A program made the translations under genes and the position numbers. This document shows, piece after piece, positions 1 through 8,704 of a stretch of DNA of 64,000 bases (within the stretch, counting starts at the first letter, position 1; every line of letters begins with the position of its first letter). The notes under the pieces were generated by a model. That model was not told the DNA's origin and ran no database searches. It was given only the letters and a program-made list of their open reading frames with translations. This stretch comes from Roseobacter sp. HKCCD6576-2 (GTDB taxonomy: Bacteria > Pseudomonadota > Alphaproteobacteria > Rhodobacterales > Rhodobacteraceae): NCBI RefSeq assembly GCF_013179285.1, contig NZ_WVNW01000002.1, positions 744,001 to 808,000 on the forward strand, read 5' to 3'.

Positions 1-1
1 G

Positions 2-433
2 TTGTTCAACCGGTTACATGTGCGCGAGACCTATTCCGTGCCCGATTATGTCCGCACCCCGGATGGCGGCATGAGCCTGGTCGCCGCGATGTTTTTCGCC
101 CATGAGATGACCCATATCTGGCAATGGCAAAACCGTGATGTCACCGGCTATCATCCGGCCCGCGCCTTTGCCGAGCATCTGCGCACCGAGGACCCGTATC
201 TGCTGGATGGCGACAGCGCATTCGCCTTTCTAGATTACGGCTATGAGCAGCAGGCGAGCCTGGTCGAGGAATATGTCTGTTGCCGCACGCTTGATCCGGG
301 CGGCGCGCGCACCGAGCGGTTGGAGCAGCTTTTGCAAGAGGTGATGCCGGTTCAGCCCTTGCAATCCCGGGCTGATGCGGTTGAGGTTTACCTGCCCTGG
401 GATGGGGTGGAGTTGCGGGGGATCTGTTCGTGA
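2..433 (+). CDS. C-terminal part of an HEXXH protein (metallopeptidase-like), truncated by the window edge
   Basis: The reading frame is open to the first base of the window, so the true start probably lies upstream and only the last 143 residues or so are visible. A zinc-binding signature, HEMTH, sits near visible residue 34 and is followed by WQW, the pattern of a short zincin-like metallopeptidase helix. The rest is acidic and lacks transmembrane segments. No partner gene suggests a substrate. The motif is seen directly; peptidase activity is inference, because the third zinc ligand cannot be assigned and the N-terminus is missing. Confidence 0.6.
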   Translation: MFNRLHVRETYSVPDYVRTPDGGMSLVAAMFFAHEMTHIWQWQNRDVTGYHPARAFAEHLRTEDPYLLDGDSAFAFLDYGYEQQASLVEEYVCCRTLDPGGARTERLEQLLQEVMPVQPLQSRADAVEVYLPWDGVELRGICS

Positions 434-460
434 GATCGCCCGCCTTATCTGGGGCTTAAG

Positions 461-907
461 ATGACACATCACGCTTTAATCATGCTGGCCGCCGGGATCG
501 GCATTCCGCTTCTAGCCGCTTTGAACGCGCGGCTTGGGGCCAATATCGGCTCGCCGGCGGCGGCGGCGCTGATCTTGTTTCTCGTGGCATTGATCGCGAC
601 GACCGTCACCATGGTGGTAAGCGGCGGCACCGGCGCGCTGTCAAACCTTGCCGCACAACCGAAGCACCTGTTTCTGGCGGGTCTATTCGTTGCCTTCTAT
701 GTGTTGTCGATCACCTGGGTCGCGCCCACATTCGGGGTCGGGAACGCGGTGTTTTTCGTGCTGTTGGGGCAGCTGATCTCGGCGGCGGCGATTGATCATT
801 TCGGCCTTTTCGGGGCGCAGGTCGCGTCTTTGTCACCGATGCGGATCGCCGGGATCTTGGTGATGGCATTGGGCGTCGCGCTGACCCAGTTCGCCAGCCG
901 CGGCTAG
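461..907 (+). CDS. YdcZ/DUF606-type small DMT permease
   Basis: A 148-residue, very hydrophobic protein with about four to five predicted membrane helices (roughly residues 5-25, 33-53, 66-88, 92-112, 124-145) separated by short loops. Size and layout match the YdcZ (DUF606) branch of the drug/metabolite transporter superfamily, whose members work as homo- or heterodimers in the inner membrane. It starts 27 bases after the upstream gene's stop, and its stop overlaps the end of the convergent ABC-F gene by 4 bp. The substrate is unknown. Confidence 0.8.
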   Translation: MTHHALIMLAAGIGIPLLAALNARLGANIGSPAAAALILFLVALIATTVTMVVSGGTGALSNLAAQPKHLFLAGLFVAFYVLSITWVAPTFGVGNAVFFVLLGQLISAAAIDHFGLFGAQVASLSPMRIAGILVMALGVALTQFASRG

Positions 908-2721
908 CCCTCGGCTTTTTCTTCCAACATCAACCACTCTTCCTCGGCGTTGGTCAGCTTCGTCTGACGCTCAGCTAAGGCTTCCGTTGCTTTGCGGAAC
1001 TTCAAAGGCTCGCGGGTGAACAGCTCCGGATCGGCCAGAAGCGCCTCCAGCTTACCGATCTCCGCCTCCAGGCGGCTCATGATATCTGGCAAGTCTTTCA
1101 GACGATGGGCTTCGGTAAAGGACAGGCGCGATTTCGGCTTCTCCGCCGCTTTCGGCGCGACCTGTTTTGCCGGTTTTGTTCCGGCTGGTTTGACGGCATC
1201 CACCTTGCGGGCCGCGCCGCGCTGCGCTTGGTAATCGGTCCAGCCGCCGGCATAGATTGTGGCCTGGCCATCGCCTTCCATTGCCACGGTCGTCGTCACC
1301 ACCCGATCGAGGAAATCCCGGTCATGGCTCACCAAGAGCACCGTGCCGGGGTAGTCGCCCAACAGATCCTGCAACAGATCAAGCGTCTCGACATCCAAGT
1401 CGTTGGTCGGCTCATCAAGCACCAAAAGGTTCGATTCCCGCGCCATGATCCGCGCGAGCAGCAGCCGGGCTTTCTCACCGCCCGAGAGCGATTTGATCGG
1501 CGCCCGGGCTTGCGCATCATCAAACAGAAACTCTTTCAGATACCCCACCACATGGCGCGGCTGGCCCCGCACCATCACCTGATCGGAGCGGCCATTGACC
1601 CCCATCAGTGGATCGTTCGTCAGGCTATCCCAAAGCGTCGCCTCCGGGTCGAGCGCGCTGCGGGTTTGGTCAAAAACCGCCATCTCCAGACCCGTGCCAT
1701 GGGTGACACTGCCGGTATCGGGCGCAAGTTGCCCCGTTAGAATGTTCAGGAGCGTGGTTTTGCCTGCGCCATTTGGGCCGACAAAGCCAATCCGGTCACC
1801 GCGCAAGATGCGTAGGTCAAACGGCTTCAAGATGAGCTTCTCGCCGTAACTCTTTGAAATACCTTTGGCCTCGATCACCCGCTTGCCGGATTGCGGGCCT
1901 GCCTCAAGCACCATCCCCGCCGCCCCTTGCCGTCGGATCATATTCGCCCGTTCGGCGCGCAGATCGCCCAAGGCGCGGACCCGCCCCATATTGCGCTTGC
2001 GCCGGGCAGAGATGCCTTCGACAGCCCATCGGGCCTCGGCTTTGATCTTGCGGTCGAGCTTGTGACGGGCGAGGTCCTCCTCTTCCCAGGTCTTATCGCG
2101 CCAGGCCTCGAAATGCGCGAAACCCTTCTCCTGCCGCCGCACCTTGCCGCGATCAACCCAAAGCGTGGCGCGGGTCAGCGCGGTTAGAAACGCCCGGTCG
2201 TGAGAGATCAGCACATAGGCCGTGCGGGTCTGCGCCAGCTCGGCTTCCAACCAACGGATCGCCTCAATGTCGAGATGGTTGGTCGGCTCATCGAGCAGCA
2301 TCAGCTCCGGCGCCTCGGCCAAAAGCTTGGCCAGCGCCGCACGCCGCCGCTCACCGCCCGAGGCCTGCGCCACATCGGCCTCAAGCCGCAGCTTCAGCCC
2401 GGTCGCCGCCGCCTCGACCCGCCAAGCCTGGTCGGGACCAAGATCGCTCAACGCATAATCGCCGAGGGTCGCATAGCCCTCAAAATCCGGCTCCTGCTCC
2501 ATATAGCCCGTATGGGTGCCCGGCGGCAGAGTCCGGGTGCCATGGTCGGGTTCAACAAGACCCGCCATGACCTTGAGAAGTGTGGATTTTCCCGACCCAT
2601 TCCGGCCGACTAGCGCCACCCGGTCGCCCTCCTGCACCACCAGATCGAGCCCGGAAAAGACCGGGTCGCCGCCGAAGGTCAGCGAGATATCATTGAGCTG
2701 TAACAGAGGTGCGCGCGCCAT
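904..2721 (-). CDS. ABC-F family ATPase (Uup/EttA-like translation factor)
   Basis: A 605-residue protein with two ABC nucleotide-binding domains and no membrane segments, the layout of soluble ABC-F proteins. Domain 1 has Walker A GRNGSGKST, signature SGGERRR and Walker B LMLLDEPTNHLD. Domain 2 has GPNGAGKTT, LSGGEKAR and LLVLDEPTNDLD. A charged linker joins them. After about residue 510 comes a lysine/alanine-rich stretch and then a helical, coiled-coil-like C-terminus, as in Uup. ABC-F proteins act on the ribosome or on DNA; the C-terminal coil favours an Uup-type assignment, but the exact subfamily is not settled by eye. Confidence 0.92.
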   Translation of the reverse strand: MARAPLLQLNDISLTFGGDPVFSGLDLVVQEGDRVALVGRNGSGKSTLLKVMAGLVEPDHGTRTLPPGTHTGYMEQEPDFEGYATLGDYALSDLGPDQAWRVEAAATGLKLRLEADVAQASGGERRRAALAKLLAEAPELMLLDEPTNHLDIEAIRWLEAELAQTRTAYVLISHDRAFLTALTRATLWVDRGKVRRQEKGFAHFEAWRDKTWEEEDLARHKLDRKIKAEARWAVEGISARRKRNMGRVRALGDLRAERANMIRRQGAAGMVLEAGPQSGKRVIEAKGISKSYGEKLILKPFDLRILRGDRIGFVGPNGAGKTTLLNILTGQLAPDTGSVTHGTGLEMAVFDQTRSALDPEATLWDSLTNDPLMGVNGRSDQVMVRGQPRHVVGYLKEFLFDDAQARAPIKSLSGGEKARLLLARIMARESNLLVLDEPTNDLDVETLDLLQDLLGDYPGTVLLVSHDRDFLDRVVTTTVAMEGDGQATIYAGGWTDYQAQRGAARKVDAVKPAGTKPAKQVAPKAAEKPKSRLSFTEAHRLKDLPDIMSRLEAEIGKLEALLADPELFTREPLKFRKATEALAERQTKLTNAEEEWLMLEEKAEG

Positions 2722-2760
2722 GCCTGCCAGCTATTTGCCGCGCGCGCTGAGGTCAAGATG

Positions 2761-3729
2761 TCAGTTGCCGAGCATCCATTCGCCCTCTGGCCAAAACGCG
2801 TGATAGGCAAAGGCAAACATCACGTCATGGGGCATATCCGCACCCGCCGCATCCCTCACTCGGATCATCCCGACATCACGGCCCGCGCCAATATTTTCGG
2901 TGTCGAGCGCCGAGGCTTTGCCGGCTTCCCAGGTGATCGTCACCCCGGCCTCTGTCACCTCTTCGACCTCGGCCAGGCGCTGCATCGGCCAGGCACGGTC
3001 GCCCACCCGGATCACCCGGGCCAGCGGTTCGATCCCATGCGGCGGCATCTCGCCATCATAGAGAAACGGGCGCGTGGAACTGTCATAGCCGACATAAGGG
3101 TTCCGCCCATAGGGCCGCCGCCAATCGGGCTCATCCATCACCAAACCATCCGGATTGCGGTCGCGAAACTCGGCGAAGCTCTCCATCCAGCTTGGCAGTT
3201 CGATGAGATCGGTGCCGGTCATCTCGCCGACAATCCCCTCGCCAATCGCTTGCTGCCACCAGCTTTCGGTTTCGCGGTCGTACATCACCATATCGGAATG
3301 GCGCAGATTGCCCGAGACACCGAAAGACAGCACCTGCCCGTCAACCCGCCTGTCGAAGGTGATCGCGGAATTGCACAAAGGGCAGAAGGTCACGGCAACC
3401 GGAATGCCGCCCACCTCGTCATTCACGATCTCATGCCAGGTCAGATAGCGGATCGGATAAGCGCGCGGCGTATCCCCTTCAAATTCCAGGGTAATCACCG
3501 CCTCCATATCGCCGACCCGAGTCTCGGCGGCGGCGGCGATGAAGCGCGGGTCATCAAGAGCCGGGATCCCATCCCGCCCCGGCCCGCCAGAGCGAATTTC
3601 GTCGAGATCGACCGAGCGGGTTTCAAAATCCGTATTCGGCCATTCGACACGCATCATGACGGATTGCGCGGCGAGGGGCAGCGCCAGCGTGGCGGCGCAG
3701 AGAAAGGCGGCAAGCGGGGCAAAGCGCAT
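2761..3729 (-). CDS. DUF3179 domain-containing secreted protein
   Basis: The start chosen (322 residues) has AGGAGAG seven bases upstream; an in-frame ATG at 3756 has no comparable site. The N-terminus (MRFAPLAAFLCAATLALPLAAQ) is a signal peptide, so the product is probably periplasmic. Near the middle lies the sequence TFCPLCNSAITFDRRV, whose CPLC motif is characteristic of DUF3179 proteins and could bind metal or form a disulphide. The family has no established function. It stands alone between the ABC-F gene and the cyclophilin pair, all on the same strand. Confidence 0.85.
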   Translation of the reverse strand: MRFAPLAAFLCAATLALPLAAQSVMMRVEWPNTDFETRSVDLDEIRSGGPGRDGIPALDDPRFIAAAAETRVGDMEAVITLEFEGDTPRAYPIRYLTWHEIVNDEVGGIPVAVTFCPLCNSAITFDRRVDGQVLSFGVSGNLRHSDMVMYDRETESWWQQAIGEGIVGEMTGTDLIELPSWMESFAEFRDRNPDGLVMDEPDWRRPYGRNPYVGYDSSTRPFLYDGEMPPHGIEPLARVIRVGDRAWPMQRLAEVEEVTEAGVTITWEAGKASALDTENIGAGRDVGMIRVRDAAGADMPHDVMFAFAYHAFWPEGEWMLGN

Positions 3730-3805
3730 CAGGGCTCTCCTGGTCCAGGTCCGCAAATCCTGCCAGAGAGAGGGCGCATCGCCTAGCCCCGCTCACGGTC
3801 TCGTG

Positions 3806-4351
3806 TCAGTCGGTGACCCGCACCGCCGTCATCCGGTCCGGCTCGCCAATCACCGCGCCATTGCGCCCGGTGCCGCGTTTGATCGCATCGACAATCTCCA
3901 TCCCTTCGACGACCTCACCCACCACGGTGTATTGACCGTTCAACTGTGGGGTCGATCCGAACATGATGAAGAACTGACTGTTGGCGCTGTCTGGATCGTT
4001 GCTGCGCGCCATGCCGATGATGCCGCGCTCGAACGGGCGATCTGAGAATTCGGCGGGCAAGTCGGGGTAGCTCGACCCGCCCCGCCCGGCATAGCGCATA
4101 TCCTGCCCCATCCGGCCAAATTCCACATCGCCAGTTTGCGCCATGAACCCGTCAATCACACGGTGGAACACCACGTTTTCATAAGCGCCTTCGGCGGCTA
4201 GCGTGCTGATCCGCTCCACATGCTGCGGCGCAAGGTCTTCGAACAGGTCGATGACAATCGTGCCCTCGGCCTCCCCCGCCACGTCGATCTCCAGCCCGCT
4301 GGCCAGCGCCGGGCTGGCCAAGAGGGACAGTGCCAAAGCCAGCTTACGCAT
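3806..4351 (-). CDS. Cyclophilin-type peptidyl-prolyl isomerase, exported
   Basis: A 181-residue protein with a signal peptide (MRKLALALSLLASPALA) followed by a complete small bacterial cyclophilin domain: FHRVIDGFMAQTGD, the NSQFFIMF core and a GEVVEGMEIVDAI segment. Cyclophilins catalyse cis-trans isomerisation of Xaa-Pro bonds; this copy should work in the periplasm. Its start overlaps the end of the upstream cytoplasmic paralogue by 8 bp, so the two are almost certainly co-transcribed and translationally coupled. Loop lengths resemble the PpiA/PpiB group. Confidence 0.93.
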   Translation of the reverse strand: MRKLALALSLLASPALASGLEIDVAGEAEGTIVIDLFEDLAPQHVERISTLAAEGAYENVVFHRVIDGFMAQTGDVEFGRMGQDMRYAGRGGSSYPDLPAEFSDRPFERGIIGMARSNDPDSANSQFFIMFGSTPQLNGQYTVVGEVVEGMEIVDAIKRGTGRNGAVIGEPDRMTAVRVTD

Positions 4352-4844
4352 CGGCCGCCACTTTCACCGAGATCATTTTGTCAGGGTTCGCGGGCGGCTC
4401 GCCTCGCGTGATCGCGTCCACATGCTCCATCCCTTCGATGACCCGGCCATAGACAGTGTATTGGCCGTTCAAGAAGTGGTTGTCGCTGAAATTGATGAAG
4501 AATTGGCTGTTGGCCGAGTTCGGGTTCTGCGACCGCGCCGCGCCAAGCGTGCCGCGATCGTGGGGCAGCTTCGAGAACTCCGCTGGCAAATCGGGTTTGT
4601 CGGAGCCGCCGGTGCCCGCCATCCGCAGATTGCCACCCTCCTTGCCATTGGCCACATCGCCGGTCTGGGCCATGAAGCCCTCGATCACCCGGTGAAACAC
4701 CACTCCGTCATATTCCCCCGCACGGGCCAGCTCTTTCATCCGCTCGCTGTGTTGCGGTGCCACATCGGGCATCAACTCGATTGTGACGGTGCCGCCCGTG
4801 AGTTCCATCAGGATGGTGTTTTCGGGGTCTTTGATCTCGGCCAT
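4344..4844 (-). CDS. Cyclophilin-type peptidyl-prolyl isomerase, cytoplasmic
   Basis: A 166-residue single-domain cyclophilin without a signal peptide, with VFHRVIEGFMAQTGDV, NSANSQFFINF and YGRVIEGMEHVDAI motifs. AGGAGCG lies just upstream of the ATG. It is the first gene of a two-gene cyclophilin unit and overlaps the exported paralogue by 8 bp. Having a cytoplasmic and a periplasmic copy in tandem suggests an old duplication followed by a change of compartment. Catalysis is known for the family; client proteins cannot be inferred. Confidence 0.94.
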   Translation of the reverse strand: MAEIKDPENTILMELTGGTVTIELMPDVAPQHSERMKELARAGEYDGVVFHRVIEGFMAQTGDVANGKEGGNLRMAGTGGSDKPDLPAEFSKLPHDRGTLGAARSQNPNSANSQFFINFSDNHFLNGQYTVYGRVIEGMEHVDAITRGEPPANPDKMISVKVAADA

Positions 4845-4908
4845 TTGGCGCTCCTATCCTCTAAGGTCGGAGCGGACCCTACTGCGCCCGGCTGGAAAGG
4901 AAAAGCGC

Positions 4909-5403
4909 CTAACGCGGGAACTTGCCCAAGAGCGCCTGATGCACCGCGGGCGGCACGAAATGCGAGACATCGCCCTTCAGCCGCGCAATCTCTTTGACCA
5001 GCTTCGAAGCGATGGCCTGCCGGTCGGCTTCGGCCATGAGGAACACAGTGGTGATCTCGGAATCCAGCTTCCGGTTCATCCCAACCATCTGAAACTCATA
5101 CTCAAAATCGGCCACGGCACGCAGACCGCGAATGATGATCCCGGCCCCCACATCCTTGGCGCAATCAATCAACAGATTCTCGAAGGGATGCACCACGATC
5201 TCGGTGCCCATCTTTGCCGACAGGGTGGCACATTCCGCTTCCACCATCGCGACACGCTCTTCCAAGGTGAAAAGCGGGCCCTTGTCGCGATTGATCGCCA
5301 CCCCGATCACCAAACGGTCAACCAGGGTACAGGCCCGGCGGATGATGTCGATATGCCCCAATGTGATAGGGTCAAATGTGCCTGGATAAAGACCTACACG
5401 CAT
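4909..5403 (-). CDS. coaD: Pantetheine-phosphate adenylyltransferase
   Basis: A 164-residue protein matching CoaD throughout. The N-terminal GTFDPITLGHIDIIRRA carries the T/HxGH nucleotidyltransferase motif, followed by GLRAVADFEYEFQM and a C-terminus ending in SHFVPPAVHQAL. It catalyses the penultimate step of coenzyme A synthesis, transferring AMP from ATP to 4'-phosphopantetheine in the cytoplasm. It lies 64 bp upstream of the cyclophilin pair on the same strand and may share their transcript. Length is normal for the family. Confidence 0.97.
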   Translation of the reverse strand: MRVGLYPGTFDPITLGHIDIIRRACTLVDRLVIGVAINRDKGPLFTLEERVAMVEAECATLSAKMGTEIVVHPFENLLIDCAKDVGAGIIIRGLRAVADFEYEFQMVGMNRKLDSEITTVFLMAEADRQAIASKLVKEIARLKGDVSHFVPPAVHQALLGKFPR

Positions 5404-5530
5404 AGCCCGCCGTCCCTCTTCTCGGTCATTGGCGCCAACGCAACAATATTGCGCACGCCTTGTCCACCCCCTGCCAGCAGAACCATCGTCAGTTGTCAGG
5501 CGTCACAGCCCAAGCATATCAAAAAAGACG

Positions 5531-5556
5531 AAAAAACAATGCGCCGCAGGCGCGCA
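5531..5556 (-). terminator. Rho-independent terminator of the CBS-domain gene
   Basis: On the minus strand a GC-rich hairpin with a five-pair stem (5541-5545 with 5549-5553; alternative register 5540-5544 with 5552-5556) is followed by TTG and a run of six T. It lies 32 bp past the stop of the CBS-pair gene, as expected for its terminator, and separates that gene from coaD. Confidence 0.7.
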
Positions 5557-5587
5557 ATTTGGTCAGAGGCGCGACATCCAGGACAAG

Positions 5588-6022
5588 TCAGAACCCCTTG
5601 ATCATGCCTTCCAACGCCTCTTTCTCCATCGACAGCTTGCTGAGCTGCGCCTTGACCACATCGCCGATGGAGATCAGCCCGATCATCTCGGCCCCCTCCA
5701 TCACCGGCATGTGACGGAACCGGCCCTGGGTCATCTTTGCCAGCACCTCATCGGATGTTTCATCGGCGGCGCAGGAGACAATTTCCGACGTCATCATTGC
5801 GTCAACCCGGTCTGTCAAACAGGACGGACCGCGCGCGCCCAACTCTCGGACGATATCCCGTTCCGATACGATCCCCGCCACCGCCTTGCCATCCGGCGAG
5901 ACCACAAGCGCCCCAAATCTCTTCTGCGACAAGATTTCCGCCACCTGTGCGACGGTTGTGCCAGGCTGGATCGTCTCCACACCTGTCGTGGGTTTGCTCT
6001 TGAGAATCTGCTGGACGAGCAT
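5588..6022 (-). CDS. CBS-pair domain protein
   Basis: A 144-residue protein made almost entirely of two CBS repeats. The first ends in the pattern AVAGIVSERDIVREL (about residues 66-80) and the second in EMIGLISIGDVVKAQL. CBS pairs bind adenosyl nucleotides and act as energy or redox sensors. Stand-alone alphaproteobacterial proteins of this size are usually of unknown target. GGGAGGCGCCC precedes the ATG. It is followed by a clear terminator and is probably monocistronic. Confidence 0.93.
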   Translation of the reverse strand: MLVQQILKSKPTTGVETIQPGTTVAQVAEILSQKRFGALVVSPDGKAVAGIVSERDIVRELGARGPSCLTDRVDAMMTSEIVSCAADETSDEVLAKMTQGRFRHMPVMEGAEMIGLISIGDVVKAQLSKLSMEKEALEGMIKGF

Positions 6023-6083
6023 GGGCGCCTCCCTTCAATTGATCACTCGGTTGTCGCGTCCCTTGACCTCAGCGTCCTCTGGA

Positions 6084-7028
6084 TCACCCTTTTGTGTCAA
6101 GCAGATGTGTTGCCGCGTGAGCTGTCTCTTGCTTGACAACGAGGGCCTCAAGACGCGCGATCTCGCGCCGAATCCCCTGCCCCAAGAGATCGGCGAAGCG
6201 CTGCAACCGGCGATCTCTCAAAGCTTGCGCATGGCGGATCAGCCAAAAAGACCGGGTCAATGACACCTCGCACGGCAAAACACGGATCAGCTCGGGCGCG
6301 GCTGGAAGCGCGAAGTCATGCACCACGGCCAGCCCCGCCCCGGCCCGGGCCCAGTTCAGTTGCACCGACACGGAGTTTGACGTGAGCGGCACCTGTGTCA
6401 GGCCAAGCTCTGCCAGGTAATCCAGTTCCGCATCGAAAATCATATCAGGGATATAGCCAATCATCCGGGCACCGCTGAGATCCGATCGCTGAGCGGGCCG
6501 GCCATGTTCGGCAAGCCAAGCTCCGGACGCCGCAAGCGACAGGCGATAATCGCTCAATTTCTCGGCCTTGAGCCGGGAGGTCCGAGGCCGCGATACTGCA
6601 ATCGCCAGATCGGCTTCCCGGCGGCTGAGATCGACAACGCGTGGCAAGGCCAAAATCTGCACTTCAAGCCCAGGATGTGCATCGCAAATCTCGGTGCAGA
6701 CCTGCGGCAAAAGATAATTCGCGCATCCATCCGGCGCGCCGATGCGGATTGTGCCCGACAGGCCCTCGCCCGCCCCGGTCAGATCGCTCAGCCCCGCGCC
6801 AAGCGCGGTTTCGGCCTCTTCGGCGGCGGGCAAGAGCCGAGCGCCTGCTTCGCTCAGGCCATAGCCCTGCGGCGACTTCAGAAACAAATCCGCCCCAAGC
6901 CGGGTCTCCAATCGCGCGATCCGACGCCCCACCGTGGCGGGGTCCATCCGGAGCGTCTTGCCCGCCCCGGTCAAGCTCTCGGCCCGAGCCACGGACAGGA
7001 AAATCCGCAAGTCATCCCAATTCTGCAT
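6084..7028 (-). CDS. LysR-family transcriptional regulator, divergent from mmsA
   Basis: A 314-residue LysR-type regulator. The N-terminal winged helix-turn-helix (LRIFLSVARAESLTGAGKTL, then DPATVGRRIARLETRLGADLF) is followed by a full effector-binding domain. The ATG at 7028 is preferred over 7037 because AAGGA sits eight bases upstream of it, whereas it directly abuts 7037. It is divergent from mmsA with about 105 bp between starts and a TTGCA-N4-TGCAA repeat in the gap, so control of mmsA and of itself is likely but inferred. The effector is unknown; a valine-pathway intermediate is plausible. Confidence 0.93.
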   Translation of the reverse strand: MQNWDDLRIFLSVARAESLTGAGKTLRMDPATVGRRIARLETRLGADLFLKSPQGYGLSEAGARLLPAAEEAETALGAGLSDLTGAGEGLSGTIRIGAPDGCANYLLPQVCTEICDAHPGLEVQILALPRVVDLSRREADLAIAVSRPRTSRLKAEKLSDYRLSLAASGAWLAEHGRPAQRSDLSGARMIGYIPDMIFDAELDYLAELGLTQVPLTSNSVSVQLNWARAGAGLAVVHDFALPAAPELIRVLPCEVSLTRSFWLIRHAQALRDRRLQRFADLLGQGIRREIARLEALVVKQETAHAATHLLDTKG

Positions 7029-7039
7029 CCGTCTCATCC

Positions 7040-7053
7040 TTGCATTTTTGCAA
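7040..7053. promoter_or_regulatory. Candidate LysR operator in the lysR-mmsA divergent region
   Basis: Perfect inverted repeat TTGCA-TTTT-TGCAA between the divergent LysR gene and mmsA. LysR proteins typically bind short dyads near T-N11-A in such positions. The repeat is 12-25 bp upstream of the regulator's start codon, compatible with autorepression. The dyad is seen; binding is inferred. Confidence 0.4.
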
Positions 7054-7133
7054 AACGCTTTTGAGAACCTGCCTCTTTTCCAGGCAGCATTGCAAGGCTA
7101 CGCTCCGCGCGAGCGCCATATGGAGGATGAGAG

Positions 7134-8633
7134 ATGGAAGAGCTGAGCCACTGGATCAACGGCAAACATGTCAAGGGCACATCCGGCCGATTTGCCGATG
7201 TGATGAACCCGGCCACGGGTGAGGTCCAGGCCAAGATGCCGCTCGCCTCCAAGGCCGAGTTGGACGCCGCCGTGGCCGATGCCGCCGCCGCACAACCCGC
7301 TTGGGCCGCGATGAACCCGCAACGCCGCGCGCGGGTGATGATGCGCTTCGTCGACCTTCTGAACCGCGATATGGACAAGCTGGCCGAGGCGCTTTCGCGC
7401 GAACATGGCAAGACGATCCCGGATGCGAAGGGCGACGTGGTGCGTGGCCTGGAAGTGGTCGAGTTCTGCATCGGCGCGCCGCATCACCTGAAAGGGGAAT
7501 TCACCGACAGCGCCGGCCCTGGCATTGATATGTATTCGCTCCGCCAGCCGCTTGGTGTGGCCGCGGGGATCACCCCGTTCAACTTCCCGGCAATGATCCC
7601 GATGTGGAAAATGGCCCCGGCGCTGGTCTGCGGTAACGCCTTCATCTTGAAACCCTCAGAGCGTGACCCCTCCGTGCCTCTGATGCTGGCGGAACTTCTG
7701 CAAGAAGCGGGTCTGCCCGATGGCGTGTTGCAGGTTATCAATGGCGACAAGGAAAGCGTAGATGCAATCCTCGACAACCCGACGATTGCCGGTGTGGGCT
7801 TTGTCGGCTCCACCCCGATCGCGCAATATATCTATGCGCGCGGCTGTGAGAATGGCAAACGGGTTCAGTGTTTCGGCGGCGCCAAGAACCACATGATCAT
7901 CATGCCCGATGCCGATCTGGACCAGGCGGCGGATGCGCTGGTGGGCGCAGGATACGGGGCGGCGGGCGAACGCTGCATGGCAATCTCGGTCGCGGTGCCG
8001 GTTGGCGAAGAAACCGCGGATCGGTTGATTGAAAAGTTGGTGCCCAAGGTCGAAGCCCTCAAGATCGGGCCCTATACTGCGGGCAATGATGTGGACTTTG
8101 GCCCCGTGGTGACGGCGGCGGCCAAGGCGAATATCGAACGTTTGGTGCAGACCGGTATCGACCAAGGCGCGGAGCTTGTCGTCGATGGGCGGGACTTCAA
8201 ACTCCAGGGCTACGAGGATGGCTATTTCGTCGGCGCGCATCTGTTTGACCGCGTGACCACCGATATGGACATCTACAAGACCGAGATTTTCGGGCCGGTC
8301 CTGTCGACGGTGCGGGCGAAAACCTATGAAGAAGCCATCGGCTATGCGATGGACCATGAATACGGCAATGGCACCGCGATCTTTACCCGTGATGGCGATA
8401 CGGCGCGTGATTTTGCGAACCGGATCAATATCGGCATGGTTGGGATCAATGTGCCGATCCCGGTGCCGCTGGCCTATCACACCTTTGGTGGCTGGAAAAA
8501 ATCGGGCTTCGGCGATCTGAACCAGCATGGGCCAGATGCATTCCGGTTCTATACCCGGACCAAGACCGTCACGGCCCGCTGGCCTTCGGGCATCAAAGAA
8601 GGCGGCGAGTTCACCATTCCAGTGATGGAATAA
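7134..8633 (+). CDS. mmsA: CoA-acylating methylmalonate-semialdehyde dehydrogenase
   Basis: A 499-residue aldehyde dehydrogenase of the MmsA type. It converts (methyl)malonate semialdehyde to propionyl- or acetyl-CoA at the end of valine, thymine and inositol breakdown. Visible landmarks are FNFPAMIPMWK in the NAD-binding region, KPSERDPSVPL, and the catalytic cysteine in GAAGERCMAIS. The C-terminal substrate region is intact and length is standard. GGAGG lies nine bases before the ATG. It follows a divergent LysR gene and ends in a strong terminator, so it is probably its own transcription unit, although the other valine genes lie 3.4 kb downstream. Confidence 0.96.
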   Translation: MEELSHWINGKHVKGTSGRFADVMNPATGEVQAKMPLASKAELDAAVADAAAAQPAWAAMNPQRRARVMMRFVDLLNRDMDKLAEALSREHGKTIPDAKGDVVRGLEVVEFCIGAPHHLKGEFTDSAGPGIDMYSLRQPLGVAAGITPFNFPAMIPMWKMAPALVCGNAFILKPSERDPSVPLMLAELLQEAGLPDGVLQVINGDKESVDAILDNPTIAGVGFVGSTPIAQYIYARGCENGKRVQCFGGAKNHMIIMPDADLDQAADALVGAGYGAAGERCMAISVAVPVGEETADRLIEKLVPKVEALKIGPYTAGNDVDFGPVVTAAAKANIERLVQTGIDQGAELVVDGRDFKLQGYEDGYFVGAHLFDRVTTDMDIYKTEIFGPVLSTVRAKTYEEAIGYAMDHEYGNGTAIFTRDGDTARDFANRINIGMVGINVPIPVPLAYHTFGGWKKSGFGDLNQHGPDAFRFYTRTKTVTARWPSGIKEGGEFTIPVME

Positions 8634-8669
8634 GATGAGGGTTTGCGCCGGGCTGCCGCCCGTCGCCAG

Positions 8670-8700
8670 GGCGCGCGCGGCTTCGCCGCGCGCGCCTTTT
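8670..8700 (+). terminator. Rho-independent terminator after mmsA
   Basis: A perfect 12-bp stem of GGCGCGCGCGGC with its complement, closed by a TTC loop, followed by TTTT. It lies 36 bp past the mmsA stop and just before the end of the convergent lipase-like gene. Confidence 0.85.
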
Positions 8701-8704
8701 CTGT

